From contig WHVA01000034.1 in NCBI GenBank assembly GCA_015179125.1, positions 248,001-312,000 on the forward strand: a DNA stretch of 64,000 nucleotides. Reading direction: 5' to 3'. Positions 11,285 through 22,903 of this stretch are shown one piece after another. This stretch comes from Gautieria morchelliformis. Its lineage: Eukaryota > Basidiomycota > Agaricomycetes > Gomphales > Gomphaceae. How positions within the stretch are numbered: the first letter of the stretch is position 1; each line of letters begins with the position of its first letter. Under the pieces are notes generated by a model, which had not been told where the DNA came from, made no database searches, and saw only the letters and a list, made by a program, of their open reading frames with translations. The position numbers and the translations under genes are program-made.

Positions 11285-12681
11285 TTCTTGCCAGGAGTTG
11301 GGGATTACATACCATTTGCCTGGCGAAATGGTCGCCAAGATCCATTTAAAACTTGTCGTCATGTAAGTACACTTGGCACTCATTGGCGACTCACAGTGCC
11401 GTGTCAGCGCAACACCACATGAAAACCAACTTCGACAAGCTCAGTGTATAATAAGATGACGCTTCTCTAGTGTGTTGTGGATGAGGAAGTGAGATAAGAT
11501 GATATAAGAGATCTAGGCAGGCCAGCTCAACGCCATGCATGTGGCTGTAATTCTATAGCGATGCTGGATGATCTCGGCAGAGGTATCAGCTCGTGTCAAT
11601 GTTGCTGATACTGTATGGGGCCACGCGTCGATTCTCATTTTGGCGACATGTCCTGTGCGATGTAAGAAGAGGTCGTATGAAGAGTTCATCGAATTTTTTT
11701 CAGATGGAGCACCCTGACATGGTATCCGCGATATTGGCACTCGGGTATCATCTGTGACGGTGATATAGAGCTGTGCCCTGTGCCCAGGAAGCTACTGAGG
11801 TGATCTGCGACGTGCTTGCAGTTATAACTTTGTACGATATATTAGTATGAAGACAACGCGACCTAACAGGAATATACGGTATTGGACCTCTGGCATGCTT
11901 TTGCAGTCATCGGCTGTCGTGAATCATAATGTGAGCCCCCGTGGAACACTGGTAACAAGCTAACCTGGTTGGATCCACAGTAAAACAATGTACGCAACAT
12001 TACCCAGATTCACTTCATCGAGTTTCGCAGTATTTAGTTGCATAGTGTATCGACCGGATACTGGCGATTCCGAGCGAATAGAGGTTTCGTTGTGCGTGGG
12101 CACATCAGAATGTTGGCAAGGGCGAGCGCTAGGCAAACATGCAACACTGACGCCTGAGCTAAAACGAGCAGCATGACACAGACACAATATATGGACGGCT
12201 CTAGTTTCCTTGGGGAGCTCGCAGTGTCGGACCACACGAGTGCACCGCACAGCATGATTCACGCATCACGCGCGACTCGGGGGCGGACGGTCGTTCCTGC
12301 TGGATTATGATTTATGTGTTAGCGGGAGTTGAGGGATATACGACAGGATAGGCCGAGATGGACGACGGCAAACCAACGAGCACAGCACGAGAGGACGCGA
12401 CGTCACAACAATAAGAGACGATAACGCGGCAGAACAACGTCGACATCAACATAAAATGGTAGTGCTTTGATCCAGATTCCGTGGCCAAGATCCTGATCGT
12501 GATGTCACTGGTCAGTGGGTCGTCTTGTCTGGGTGTCTCCTTTCCACAGGGGCAGGCTCCCACCGGGATCGACGCTATTACAGTAAACGTGCGGCACCAC
12601 TACCACCATCCGGTTCGCGCGCATGCCCCAAACGTATGGCCTCCAAGCCGTTTTCAGAACTCCCCTAATGACGCTTAACAG
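11285..12681. repeat. Part B of repeat unit, no clear gene
   Basis: The stretch has frames on the minus strand (11960-12262, 100 codons; 12034-12255; 12312-12563). The first is kept in the copy at 50674-50970 with about 85 percent identity, but other frames are conserved just as well, so there is no proof of coding. It ends at CGCTTAACA (12681), where the second copy meets the broken LINE. Confidence 0.5.
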
Positions 12682-13564
12682 GGACCAGATCCTGCAGAAC
12701 AGGACATATGCCCGCCTGGGATTTGTGTAGCCGGCGGAGGAGCATATGTCCATGGGATGGGAGGGGGAGGGAGTGGGTATTCGTTGTGGCATACCCTATC
12801 CCTGTCCGTGCTCACTCTGTTCTGTTTCTGGTTGCCGGACTATGACGATGTGGGGCACCCTTGGCCAAAGCTAAGGCCGGAACAGAACCGAACAGTTCCC
12901 TACGACCCACAACACCGTAATTCGAGGTCCCTGTCGGGACGCCAGTCCTCGCTGAGCGTCCAATCCTTCTCAAACGTTTCCCCCAAAATATGCCGTCCCC
13001 CCTCTCCCCCTTCTCGTGCGCTGGTTGTCTGTGCGGTATAATGTATTCGTTCCTAGACGCACAGCCAACGTGGTGGCGCAGCACCAATCAGCATCGAATG
13101 AGACGGAGAGACAGAGAAGGATATCGAGAGATCTGATCTGCGGGGTGGAGCTCCAACGTTACGGCGCCTGCGGGAGAGGAGGTGGGGGGGAGGGGGCGGG
13201 GGAGAAAGGCCATGTCGGGCATTACATACTTTTCGAAGATACGTGAGTTGAGGTCGAGCAGCGGCGCGTGCGTTTTCATAAGGAAGGCGTACACGAGTAG
13301 GGTACAATATCTGCTCATGGGGCGTGATTTTTGGTGTGTCTAGGTATGGTATGGCCCCGTGACGAGGCATACGTGACCTTCTGTCCGTTTCCCGGAAAGA
13401 TGAATGCGCACGCGTTGCCTAGAATGGTGCAGTAGTTCGTAGACCGTGTCGGACGCGGCGCACGGCGTATAGTTCATTCGGTAGTGGCCTTAGCTTCGCC
13501 ACGCGGTAATCAGGGAGCGCACGAAGCCTACGCGAGCACTGCGGCAGTTGCTATTATTAAAAAA

Positions 13565-14452
13565 TTAAAAACAAAATGAAAATGTTGTTGTTATATTGCA
13601 CTTGTGATGCCAGACATATCCATTGGACTCGATCTGTCCGACTCCGAGGCGGGGTATGCACGCTCGACGAACAACGGGTGCGTGAGGAACTCGCGCTCGA
13701 CAGGCCTCCTGCACGAGACCTCCGTGCGTTCCCCGCAACTGCGACGTAGATAATGAAAATTCAGAGCAAGGATGAAGAGTGTGACAATAGGAGGGCTGGA
13801 CGTAGATACACCTTCGATGGGACGGGCGGGCTACCTCCACCATTGGCCTGCAGGTCGCCACTGGGCCAGGCGGGCTTGCGCCGCCCACAGCGGCCACGCA
13901 TGCCACAAGCACTCGTGCCTCGTGTATAGGGTCTGACAGGGCTGTTGCGATGGTTGGATGTGGATGGGAGTGGTTCCAAATGACATGGCATCTCAATACA
14001 AACCTCGTTACGTAAGACGCACTGGTTGCACGTGGCCGGGATCGATCGATATTGAGGCTTGGCACTTGGCGTATGCTTCTTGACAGGTCTCGTGGTCGAC
14101 TGCACATCCGGGCGCACGCGGGATGCAGACCCCAGGCGCCATCTCCCACGGCCATATCGCCGACGGATCGGCGCCCTGGACACACGGGTGCTTGGATACA
14201 AAAATACATACGTCGCCGGCTTGCTGGAGGCAAGAATGGAGAAACCTGAGAGCAGTTGACCAACTGGGATGGGTTCTGACCAATCACGGCGAGCTTAGCC
14301 ATAGCATCCCTGAAGGCATTGGACATCCTTTCTTGCTCAGTGACGAAGCCTTGCCACATGCAAGCCGTGCGGGGGTCACGAGCGATGAGGAAGTCGGATT
14401 GGAGACGCATCTCGCCCACATTCACCCCAGAAGCCAAAGGAAGGGGGGACAA
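13565..14452 (-). CDS. Long ORF of unknown nature, doubtful
   Basis: A 295-codon frame opens with MSPLPLASGVNVGEMRLQSD and reads on with a Cys/Arg/Pro-rich middle. The first 130 codons look protein-like (FVTEQERMSNAFRDAMAKLA). The rest overlaps part C, whose inverted copy at 63185-64000 does not keep this frame open. High GC content favours long chance frames here. I recognise no domain. Possible intron signals (CAG/GT) occur near 14468. Confidence 0.25.
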   Translation of the reverse strand: MSPLPLASGVNVGEMRLQSDFLIARDPRTACMWQGFVTEQERMSNAFRDAMAKLAVIGQNPSQLVNCSQVSPFLPPASRRRMYFCIQAPVCPGRRSVGDMAVGDGAWGLHPACARMCSRPRDLSRSIRQVPSLNIDRSRPRATSASYVTRFVLRCHVIWNHSHPHPTIATALSDPIHEARVLVACVAAVGGASPPGPVATCRPMVEVARPSHRRCIYVQPSYCHTLHPCSEFSLSTSQLRGTHGGLVQEACRARVPHAPVVRRACIPRLGVGQIESNGYVWHHKCNITTTFSFCF

Positions 14453-14479
14453 GGCCTGCCTGCAAATTCAAATTAGATA

Positions 14480-15020
14480 CAGCGAAGCGTTCAGGAAAGC
14501 TAAACTGACCGGTGTTGTTTGGCCACCTGTTAAATTCTTAACTATTAATTGTTACCTATACATCAAGGCTCGTCCAATTAATTATTTCCCTTCATTCCGA
14601 TTATACTCGTGCACGGAATGTTAACTCAATTGCGATTAATCTCTAATTGCACAGTCGATAATCCCAACCCATCTAATCAGGTCCCTCGCACATGCAGGCG
14701 ACGTGTCGATCATTCACTCTTCAGTGCAACACACATTAGGTTGAAAACACTTCTCTCACAACGTCTGCACACAACGTCTGATAATGTTCCAATTATCAGA
14801 CTCGGTTTCATACCATGGCATTATATAGAATTCTAAACATCGCATCCTACCTAATCCTCCCAGGTAGCATTGGATTGAACCGGATTCCTAGTATCTGCGG
14901 GATAAGTAATAGGCAACAATAACCCTCCCAAATCCCATCGAATAGTTTCAATCGAATTCTTTCGAATGACAAATGAATGCGCGCAACACAGCTGGGCAAA
15001 GCTCTTGTCAAGACCAAACC
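14480..15020. other. Gene-free AT-rich stretch
   Basis: I see no supported gene. It lies just upstream of the micro-exon gene and may hold its missing 5' part. A run of ATTCGAATG-type words (14940-14970) is the only local repetition. Confidence 0.35.
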
Positions 15021-15026
15021 TCGCAG

Positions 15027-15720
15027 ACACAGGTTATGGTGAGTCGTTGATGGATATATATGGGTGACTTCTGATTAATCCACACGTGCAGACCGACATC
15101 ATGACCCAGACTCAGGTAAGCCCGCTTTTCGGGGTATCTCATACCGGTTGGGTCGTTCTGATACCTTCATTTCGTTTTGCTAGAGTGTAACTGCGACCGA
15201 AGTATGCCCGTCGTCCTTTCTGGTGATGTCATGCTTGCTAACAATTCTTATAGACTGCGACAGCAACTCAGACCGACCACGTAACTGATATGGTGACAGT
15301 GGTGAGTAGAACCAGTGGTAAATTTGGATAGTTTGACTAACCATTACTTGCAGACTCAGCCAACGACGTTCACAAGCCTTTGGGTATCGACTGAGGTTAT
15401 CAACAACACCCAGACAGTCGAGCACACACAGACCCAGGTCATGGTGAGTCCTGAGTGTTCTGATGTGCGCCACGTATAAGCGTTGAGGCTGATGATTTGC
15501 ATAGACCAACGTCATGACGATGACTCAGGTGCGAGTTTTTTTTCATCGAGTTCTGTGTATTTAGTAGATGTTAATTGTCGTGGATCTTTTGGTAGAGTGT
15601 AACTGCCACTCAGGTAAGTTGCTCTGCCGTCAGAACTTCAGTGTTTGTTAAATCATCTATTTCAAGACCGACACTTCTGTCATGATGGACTTTGTGACCA
15701 AAACTGTTGTCTCAACGATG
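15027..15720 (+). CDS. Thr-rich micro-exon gene, partial
   Basis: Eight short blocks with splice borders follow each other: 15027-15038, 15092-15115, 15184-15201, 15254-15301, 15354-15443, 15505-15528, 15596-15613 and 15667-15720. Their lengths are 12, 24, 18, 48, 90, 24, 18 and 54 nt, all multiples of six and all in phase 0; the introns are 52-68 bp. They encode TQVM, TDIMTQTQ, SVTATE, TATATQTDHVTDMVTV, a 30-residue block with TQPTTFTSLWVSTEV, TNVMTMTQ, SVTATQ and TDTSVMMDFVTKTVVSTM. The last donor (GTTCGT, 15721) leads into unrelated DNA, and no signal peptide or start was found upstream, so both ends are missing or decayed. The Thr/Gln/Val-rich repeats would suit an extracellular or cell-wall protein; that is an inference. 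The exons read without a stop. Confidence 0.65.
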
Positions 15721-16075
15721 GTTCGTTTGGATGTGTGTCATACCAAGACTCTCGCTGGCTCGTCAGCCATACGAGTTGAGGTGGCTTGAACCGCAATCTC
15801 CTTGGAATGGGGGGCATTCGCGCAGGTGGGACTTTGACCCTGTGAGATGTGAGCCTTTTAAAGTTGAAAGGGGACCCTCACAGGTCCACAGGAGGGAGTG
15901 GCACGCAATGGGTACACTAACTGATACAATGGGCCGACCGATCCGCGCACTCCGCTTGAAATGATTCCGTGGTGTCTTGCCACAACCATGCGTACGTACC
16001 TACAAAATTTCTGGCCCCTGCCGTTTGTGTTGTCCACGACACTGAGGCCACAGCTATGGCTAACACCCCACAGAG
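15721..16075. other. No gene recognised
   Basis: Sequence after the last micro-exon changes character (GC-rich, with GAGTTGAGGTGGCTTGAACC) and looks like an inserted or rearranged piece. I see no supported frame. Confidence 0.3.
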
Positions 16076-16078
16076 TCT

Positions 16079-16710
16079 CCCTAAATGGCGCCCCAATGGC
16101 ACTGCGGCCTTTCGCCAAGAGATCATTGCCTGCCTGCGGTAGCTTGTCAATAAAGTGGCCCCATCGAAACGCACTGAGATCGAAGAAATCCTTGAGTATG
16201 AAACTGAAATCCCAGGACACGAAATGTAAGTCATACCTGTCATTTACCAGTTGACTCCTGTTGGTCTGAAACACTGACCAGACCCGCCGACGGACAAATG
16301 CAGAAACTGCCAACTGAAACATCGGGTTCCAACATGAGGACCACTTACATGGTTACCCAAGCCACGCAATATCATGAGATCCCACCACCAAATACCCTCG
16401 AGGCCCAAACAGAAGCAACTGGGGACACACGTCAACAGTTCAGACGCCGCCCCATGCTGACCTGTTGCTACCAGCGCAACGGATCAAACATGCAGCACAG
16501 AGGTCTACAGAGGATAATCACAGTTCTAGACAGGATCATGTTGAGGAACCACACTCACTGCATGAACCAGAAACGCCACTTCCAGGGAGGAGTACCTGTC
16601 GAGCAACAAGCCCAAGTGCCGGCGCTTCGGCCGCTGACCTTGAGCCCGAACTCCCTGGCCCTAGTAAAGGTCAGGCCAAACGCAAAACTTGCGTGGATAA
16701 GGAGTGAGCC
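16079..16710 (+). pseudogene. Decayed hypothetical gene
   Basis: A protein-like frame reads KWRPNGTAAFRQEIIACLR, stop (near 16150), then LVNKVAPSKRTEIEEILEYE to an intron-like GTAAGTC (16227) and AG (16281). It then reads PPTDKCRNCQLKHR in one frame and a Pro/Ser-rich segment ending KGQAKRKTCVDKE (TGA about 16707) in another. At least one stop and one or two frame changes separate these parts. A CxxC pair suggests a small zinc-binding or DNA-binding region, but I do not recognise the family. Confidence 0.35.
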
Positions 16711-17484
16711 CCTTTTGAAATAGTGTGAGTATGATACAATGGTGACGGCTCACTCAGGGTGACTCAAACAAAAGAACCGCAAGGGCGTGGCAAGAGGTAC
16801 GTGCAACGGCTGCTGAAGACATAGTGGCCAACGAGCTTTTGTAGACCTCGCATGCTGTCTGAGAAGGCCGCAATCGCCGAACAGTATGTCCACTGAACCG
16901 TGATTTTTATGTTGAACCTTTGACATAAACAGAGAACGTGTGGCCCGCACATCATTATCGGCATCTCATGGCTGTGGTGGAGGCAAGCGTGGTATCAGGG
17001 GGTCAAGAGGTCGAGGGGCTGGAGTACGGGGCCACAAGGCCACGGGAGCCTAGCGGGAATTGCACACGGTGAGTGCCTGGGACTGCCCGAGCCCGAAAAT
17101 GACCCTGATGACCGAAAAATGATCACAGGCGATTGATTCACTGATATAGGTAACTCGGAAGGGCCCCAAAGTGACCTAGAATAGAGTGGATATAGAGCCG
17201 ATTCTTGAATCGTGGTTATACTGGATTGACATAATTAACGATGTGGATTTCCATTGCAACTCCATTGGATTGATTTTGGATTTGTATCGAGTCGAAATGT
17301 GTGAATTCTTGCGTTGGATTCCCAGTGAATTCATGGGTTACCTCGATGCGAATGTTGAACGGTATTTTCATCGTATTGCCATCGTGTTTTTGGGATTATC
17401 GGTGGCGCACGAGTGGAATCGGATGGAGAAAAAAAAATCCAATAGAAAAGCAATTAATCAAAAGGCCCTTGCTCATAAGGTAGG
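16711..17484. other. No gene recognised
   Basis: A 126-codon plus-strand frame (17186-17566) is AT-rich and Ile/Phe-rich, with no motif. It overlaps the end of the peroxidase relic on the other strand and is likely chance. Confidence 0.35.
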
Positions 17485-18319
<835 letters not shown>

Positions 18320-18379
18320 TAGAAGATCTGTCGAACCATACACTCTCGAAGTCACCACGATCGAAATTCACAACAGACA

Positions 18380-20005
18380 GTATCCCGAGCTATGGATCGG
18401 CGAACGGCACGTGAAACTGGTCCGTTTATTAGTAACGAGCCCAAAGTACCAGTAATTGTAGCGGGAGGCGTCGGCAAGTCCACTTTAATAATATCAGCTC
18501 CCGACAATCTTGCAAGCATCATATATGCGGTTTTGTAAACGATTAATCTTCTGCCCTCAATCAGCAGTAGTCACTTAGAGGTATATCTATATCCGAAATG
18601 ATCAAGCTCGTTGCGTTCGTGATCGTGACCCCCGATGACACCCCGAGGGGGTGTGTCCCTGCACCGGTAATATCTTCGTCTTCAAGCGCGCCCAGACTGG
18701 CCTTACAATCCACGCCAGTTATAAGAAATATTAATGGGCATAGGTGATACATAGGCATGGGGATGGAGGGAGATACATAACGCGAGGACGGGAGCATAAA
18801 AAAGAATATAGATAACAGGACCGCGTCGAAAACACGTCCTGGACTTGGGTGAGCACCGTACACGTCTACTCCGGGACTACAGCCTAAACGTCACGAGGTG
18901 TCAGTGAGAGAGGCAGCAATGACATCCAGAAAACGCACAATGGCGTTTATTAACGTCGACGGTGATCGCTGCACGCACTCAAACTGGTGTGGTTAAATCG
19001 CTGCTGATAGCCGTCGTGCACGCGGCACGAATGCACTGTAGAAAACTCCGACATTAGATTTCGGTACCTTTTACACAAACGGCAATAATCAGTACCTTTG
19101 AGCACTGACAAATCAGTTCTCAAAAATATCATTAAATGAACACCAAAAATAAGTGCTTTTGAGCACTGATTTTCAGATACTAAGAAACATGCAGGTATGT
19201 GAAAAAAAAAAAAAAGAAACACGATCGCCCCCTTCACTCCGCCGAGCGCATGTTAGACCATTAGGCGTACAGAGCAATTTACTCTTGTTATCGAACCGAG
19301 GCCGCCAAGTAATTAGCGCCGCCGCCACTATAGCATGAAATAATTGCTCACCAACATCGTGGCGGCCAATGTACCTTGTACGCGCGTCCGAATTTTTCCC
19401 CCAAGTAATTTGAATCTCCGACCCGTTTGAATTCTAACTCGTCTCTTCCCACCATGACCACGGCCAACAGAAAACAAACTATAATGCTTTCTCTCATCAA
19501 TTTTTTGATCGTGCCCAGTTATGATGGAGCGTACTAGCAGGAAAATGCGGAGTATGTGCACAATCGTGATGTTATCGCGTGATCCCACTCAACACCCGCA
19601 TCAAAAAGCTCTTCTTACAAATAATATCGCGGGGTTGGGTAAAATCACGGTGGTTTAGAGGGTGCCTCCTGGTAAGCTACTCTTTCATTGAAAATACCAT
19701 GCATATACTCAATATATTATTGCTACGTGCCCCTCTGCTGCTCTCGCTCTTGCACTCTGGGTCTTGCTCTCGCACCATCTCCCCTCGCCTGCTCATTCTC
19801 ACAATAGACCGCTCCCGCCCTCGCTCTCGCCATATGTCCCCTCGGCTGCCCTCGCTCTTACAATAGACCACTTCTGCTCCCACTCATATGGAAGTTGCGA
19901 GAGGTGAGTGTGGGGGCTGGGCTGTCGCAAGTATTGGGAACCATGTTGCATGCCTTATATGCCTACCTTCCTCATCGCTCACATGCTCACATTCCGATCC
20001 TTCCA
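18380..20005. other. Gene-poor stretch with repeat fragments
   Basis: A 100-codon minus frame (18561-18863) has hydrophobic ends but no known motif. From 19030 to 19195, blocks such as AGTGCTTTTGAGCACTGATTTTCAG are partly self-complementary and resemble 21000-21165. CT-rich DNA at 19735-19860 (CTCTCGCTCTTGCACTC-type) is low complexity. I support no gene here. Confidence 0.4.
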
Positions 20006-20006
20006 G

Positions 20007-20896
20007 CATACGCAGTCCTATCAGACCCCCAGGTGCGCCGATGAACATCTCTACTATTCCTTAACTCAACCTGACCACTGTATTTCTTTTTTTGTACAGA
20101 AACGCGGCCTTTATGATCGACATGGGGAGGTACGTGTTGCAATTCGCCCTTGTCATTGTTCTTTGAGCTCCCTTTATTTTACTTCGTCACTTATCATTTT
20201 ATACTTGCCCGGACGTGAGCTAACAAATATTACCCTTCCCCCTCATCCAGGAAGGCCTGACACAACATGAAGGCGGTCAGCACCCCAATCCCTTCGATAT
20301 GTTTTCGTCCTTCTTCGGTGGCGGCGGACGTGAGTCGTTTCATTGTGAATTTATCGTTCTGCACGCTCAAAATGATACTTTGCCGTATAATACTCCTCGT
20401 ACTCATGTGCCATATCGTCCATGACACTTGTGATCCTGTGACACTGCTGCAGCCCAACAACAGGAGGTCTGCCGCGGGCCCATGATGACAAGCGACTTTG
20501 AGGTGAACCTCGAGGATATGTACAAGGGTGTCGAGATCGATATAGGTTCCAAACATCGCCTTTGCGTGATTTCTGCACTGACAATTATGCTTTCGAAGCC
20601 CATTCCGATCCTGCCTTTGGCTTTCATCTCCATTTCTCATGATCCTGTGACTCGGTATCCAGTCCATGATTAACAAAAAGGTCCTCTGTGACCACTTCCG
20701 CGGCTCCGGAGGACTCGCACATCCAGACGTGTTCCACGTGCTCGTTCCGCACATGCAGCACTACACGCTCAATGTCCCCGTGGGCATTGCCAAGGGCAGT
20801 AAGTTCGTGTTTGAGGGCGAGGGCAACGAGAGCCCGGACTCGGAGGCAGGCGACGTCGTTATACGCGTCCTGGGCAGGAAGAACAAGGGCGGTTAG
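20007..20896 (+). pseudogene. DnaJ (Scj1/ERdj3-like) gene relic
   Basis: Exons 20007-20032, 20100-20129, 20251-20329, 20453-20545 and 20663-20896 read AYAVLSDPQ, KRGLYDRHGE, EGLTQHEGGQHPNPFDMFSS, FFGGGG, QQQEVCRGPMMTSDFEVNL and EDMYKGVEIDI. They go on with INKKVLCDHFRGSGG, MQHYTLNVPVGI, FVFEGEGNESPDSEAGDVVI and a TAG stop. This is the end of a J domain, the Gly/Phe linker and the C-terminal substrate-binding part of an Hsp40 cochaperone of the endoplasmic reticulum. The first half of the J domain, including the HPD loop that activates Hsp70, is not present upstream. Of the usual four CxxCxGxG zinc repeats only a damaged first one (CDHFRGSGG) remains before the fold jumps to the C-terminal domain. 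The join of the last two exons is one base out of frame. It is a truncated, internally deleted copy. Confidence 0.85.
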
Positions 20897-21169
20897 CGGC
20901 GGATGGGAGACGAGTTTGTATAGCACCGAGAGCATTGGGGTTGAGGAGGTGTGTAGGGCGACGTTGGATGGGTTGGGACATAGCTTTCATTCTGTCTTTC
21001 AGTAATAGAAAGCACTGTTATATTGTGTTCTAAAGTACCATTTATAAGTAACTTAAGAACTGAAAATCAGTGTTCTAGGGCACTGAAAGCGGACATTCTA
21101 GCTACTAGATTTCGGTACCAAGCTTATCGAGAGGAAGCGTCAAAAATCTGCTCCCTGGATACTTATTAT

Positions 21170-21232
21170 CAGTAACTTGGGTACTGAAAAATTGGTGCGT
21201 AATGTACTTATATTAAGTGCCCCGAGTTACTG
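21170..21232. repeat. Small palindromic MITE-like element
   Basis: The piece starts CAGTAACTTGGG and ends CCCGAGTTACTG, so its ends form imperfect terminal inverted repeats over about 16 bases around a 30-base core. It abuts the old copia fragment. Related words (AGTACC, CAGTGCTC) are scattered in 21000-21165 and 19030-19195, which suggests a family of short inverted-repeat elements. Confidence 0.4.
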
Positions 21233-21744
21233 CAGTGAATGGTGACGGGCGCACGCCGCTCCTGCGTGCACACATGCACGACAATTAGCCTGGTACCCAT
21301 GAGTGCAGTTCCAGGCATGACTATGGCTTTTCAGGCAGCGGGAGCTCAGGCAATCTTCTTCGGTTGTGTAAGGGCGCGAGATACAGCCGCAGCCTAGGTA
21401 CTTTGTCTCTCCGCCTACAACGGTGATGCACACTGAACATTCGGACAAGGGATACGGCGAGTCTGAGTGAAGTCGTTTAAAAGCACCAATTTGCCACTTC
21501 AGGTCGCGCATCTCCTCCACAGAGCTGGCTGTGATGCATAAGTAGTCCACGTGTACAGCCATGATAGACGTACCGGCGGCAGTGGCGCGGGTATACACAC
21601 AGTGATCGACAGTGATCCTTGTGAAGCTGCACTCCTCGACCAGAGCCTTTTTCAGCCTGGCATTCCACAGCTGCGGAGACTGGACCAGGCCATACAGAGT
21701 CCTCTTCAAGCGGCAAACCCAGGATTCCTTCCCCTTCCCGACAC

Positions 21745-22152
21745 TGTGAAGAATAAGAGTGTCTAAGAGTGATATTGAATAGAAGTATGATTCAGACTTT
21801 GAAGTGAAGTCGAATCAAGAGTAAGGTTTATTTTGGTGAGAATAGATTGCGCAGGACTTATACGCAGTGAGACAAGTGCAACACAGGCAAATGTATTTTG
21901 AAACGAAAGCTTGTACGTGAAACGGGTGAGTTGGATTAACTAACTGGGTATGATACATAGCGTAGCTATTTAACTGTCATGTGAATGAACTATGTTGTAA
22001 ATGGAATAGGTACGTAGTTGAGCGCGTGTACGTGACTCGGAGGTTGGTGCACCGGGTGTTGCGGTAGGTATGTGTCATGCGGACTGGAAGGGGGTATATG
22101 TGATTAAATGTATCAGAAACGAGATATGTATTCGAAGGAGGAGGTAGAAAGG

Positions 22153-22183
<31 letters not shown>

Positions 22184-22457
22184 AGAAAAGAAGGGATTGT
22201 GTGATGGACTGGCCATCGAGTCGCTCCACGGATCATCGTGCTTCAGGCTCGGGCTTTGTCTCTGTTCAGGGGCGGATCTGTGGGTTGCTGGATCAGCTGC
22301 GTGTCTGCGGGTTGATGGGATGTTGTGGTGGGTCGTGTGGGTGTGTGTGCGATCGAGGGGGAAGGTAAGGAGTAGTGGCACAGGCATGTTGCGGTTAGAA
22401 GGGATTGGATGAAGTAAAGTGAAGTGAGAGTAATGTTTTTGGTTTGGAATTGTGACA
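21745..22457 (+). mobile_element. Solo LTR, TSD GACAC
   Basis: A 713-bp piece starts TGTGAAG and ends TTGTGACA, and the 5-bp target-site duplication GACAC stands on both sides (21740-21744, 22458-22462). It sits inside the copia fragment, so it is the younger of the two. It holds a run of 30 A (22153-22182). Orientation is not certain. It is a solo LTR left by recombination of a complete element. Confidence 0.85.
22153..22182 (+). repeat. Poly-A run of 30
   Basis: Thirty A in a row inside the solo LTR at 21745-22457; a likely spot for assembly error. Confidence 0.9.
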
Positions 22458-22602
22458 GACACGACCCTCCGGCTGCTCCATGTAGACGATGTCATCAAGT
22501 TCTCCATGCAGGAAGGCGGTTTTGATATCCAACTGGTGAATGTCCCAGTCCTGCACAGTGCCTATGTGCAAGATTGATAGGTGTTAAGGTATGAGGTAGT
22601 TA

Positions 22603-22824
22603 TGTTAGTAATCGGGACGATGACACCGCCGAGGCAGAGCCGGCACGCATTTAGCCGGAGGTTCGAGATCGCTCTTGACCCCGGGTTGCTGGTGCACCGG
22701 CATCGCATCGGCACAGCAGCTCGAAGAGATTGGTAATACAATGGACATCATATTTTGTATATAAGGCAGAACGATCTACTTGATATCGTAATATATCAGA
22801 CTATTATATCTCCTTCGTCCCACA
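22603..22824 (+). repeat. 5' LTR of the whole copia element
   Basis: A 222-bp LTR with TG..CA ends. A TATATAAG box near 22769 probably sets the transcription start. Confidence 0.9.
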
Positions 22825-22903
22825 GGTTATGGGCCCCGCGCATAACTAAACTACTACAAACCTAACTACGCTCTATACTCCAATAACTCAATACCGATCG
22901 ACG

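Larger units (their letters stand above)
8937..14056 (+). repeat. Segmental repeat unit, parts A, B and C
   Basis: This 5.1-kb stretch is found again, in pieces, elsewhere in the window. Part A (8937-11285) matches 33737-46530 in the same direction once the Helitron cluster is left out. Part B (11285-12681) matches 50265-51647 inverted. Part C (13058-14056) matches 63185-64000 inverted. By eye the copies agree at roughly nine bases in ten. The unit carries a DUF6533 gene in A; B and C hold only weak ORFs. The breakpoints of B coincide with a LINE insertion and an inversion in the second copy. Confidence 0.85.
21237..22570 (-). mobile_element. Ty1/copia fragment, old and broken
   Basis: Part of a copia reverse transcriptase on the minus strand: WDIHQLDIKTAFLHGELDD and YMEQPEG near 22560-22465, then, beyond an inserted LTR, KRTLYGLVQSPQLWNARLKK and a VHVDYL block near 21700-21540. 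No LTRs of its own were found. It is broken, with several lesions, and much older than the whole copia element just to its right. Confidence 0.8.
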
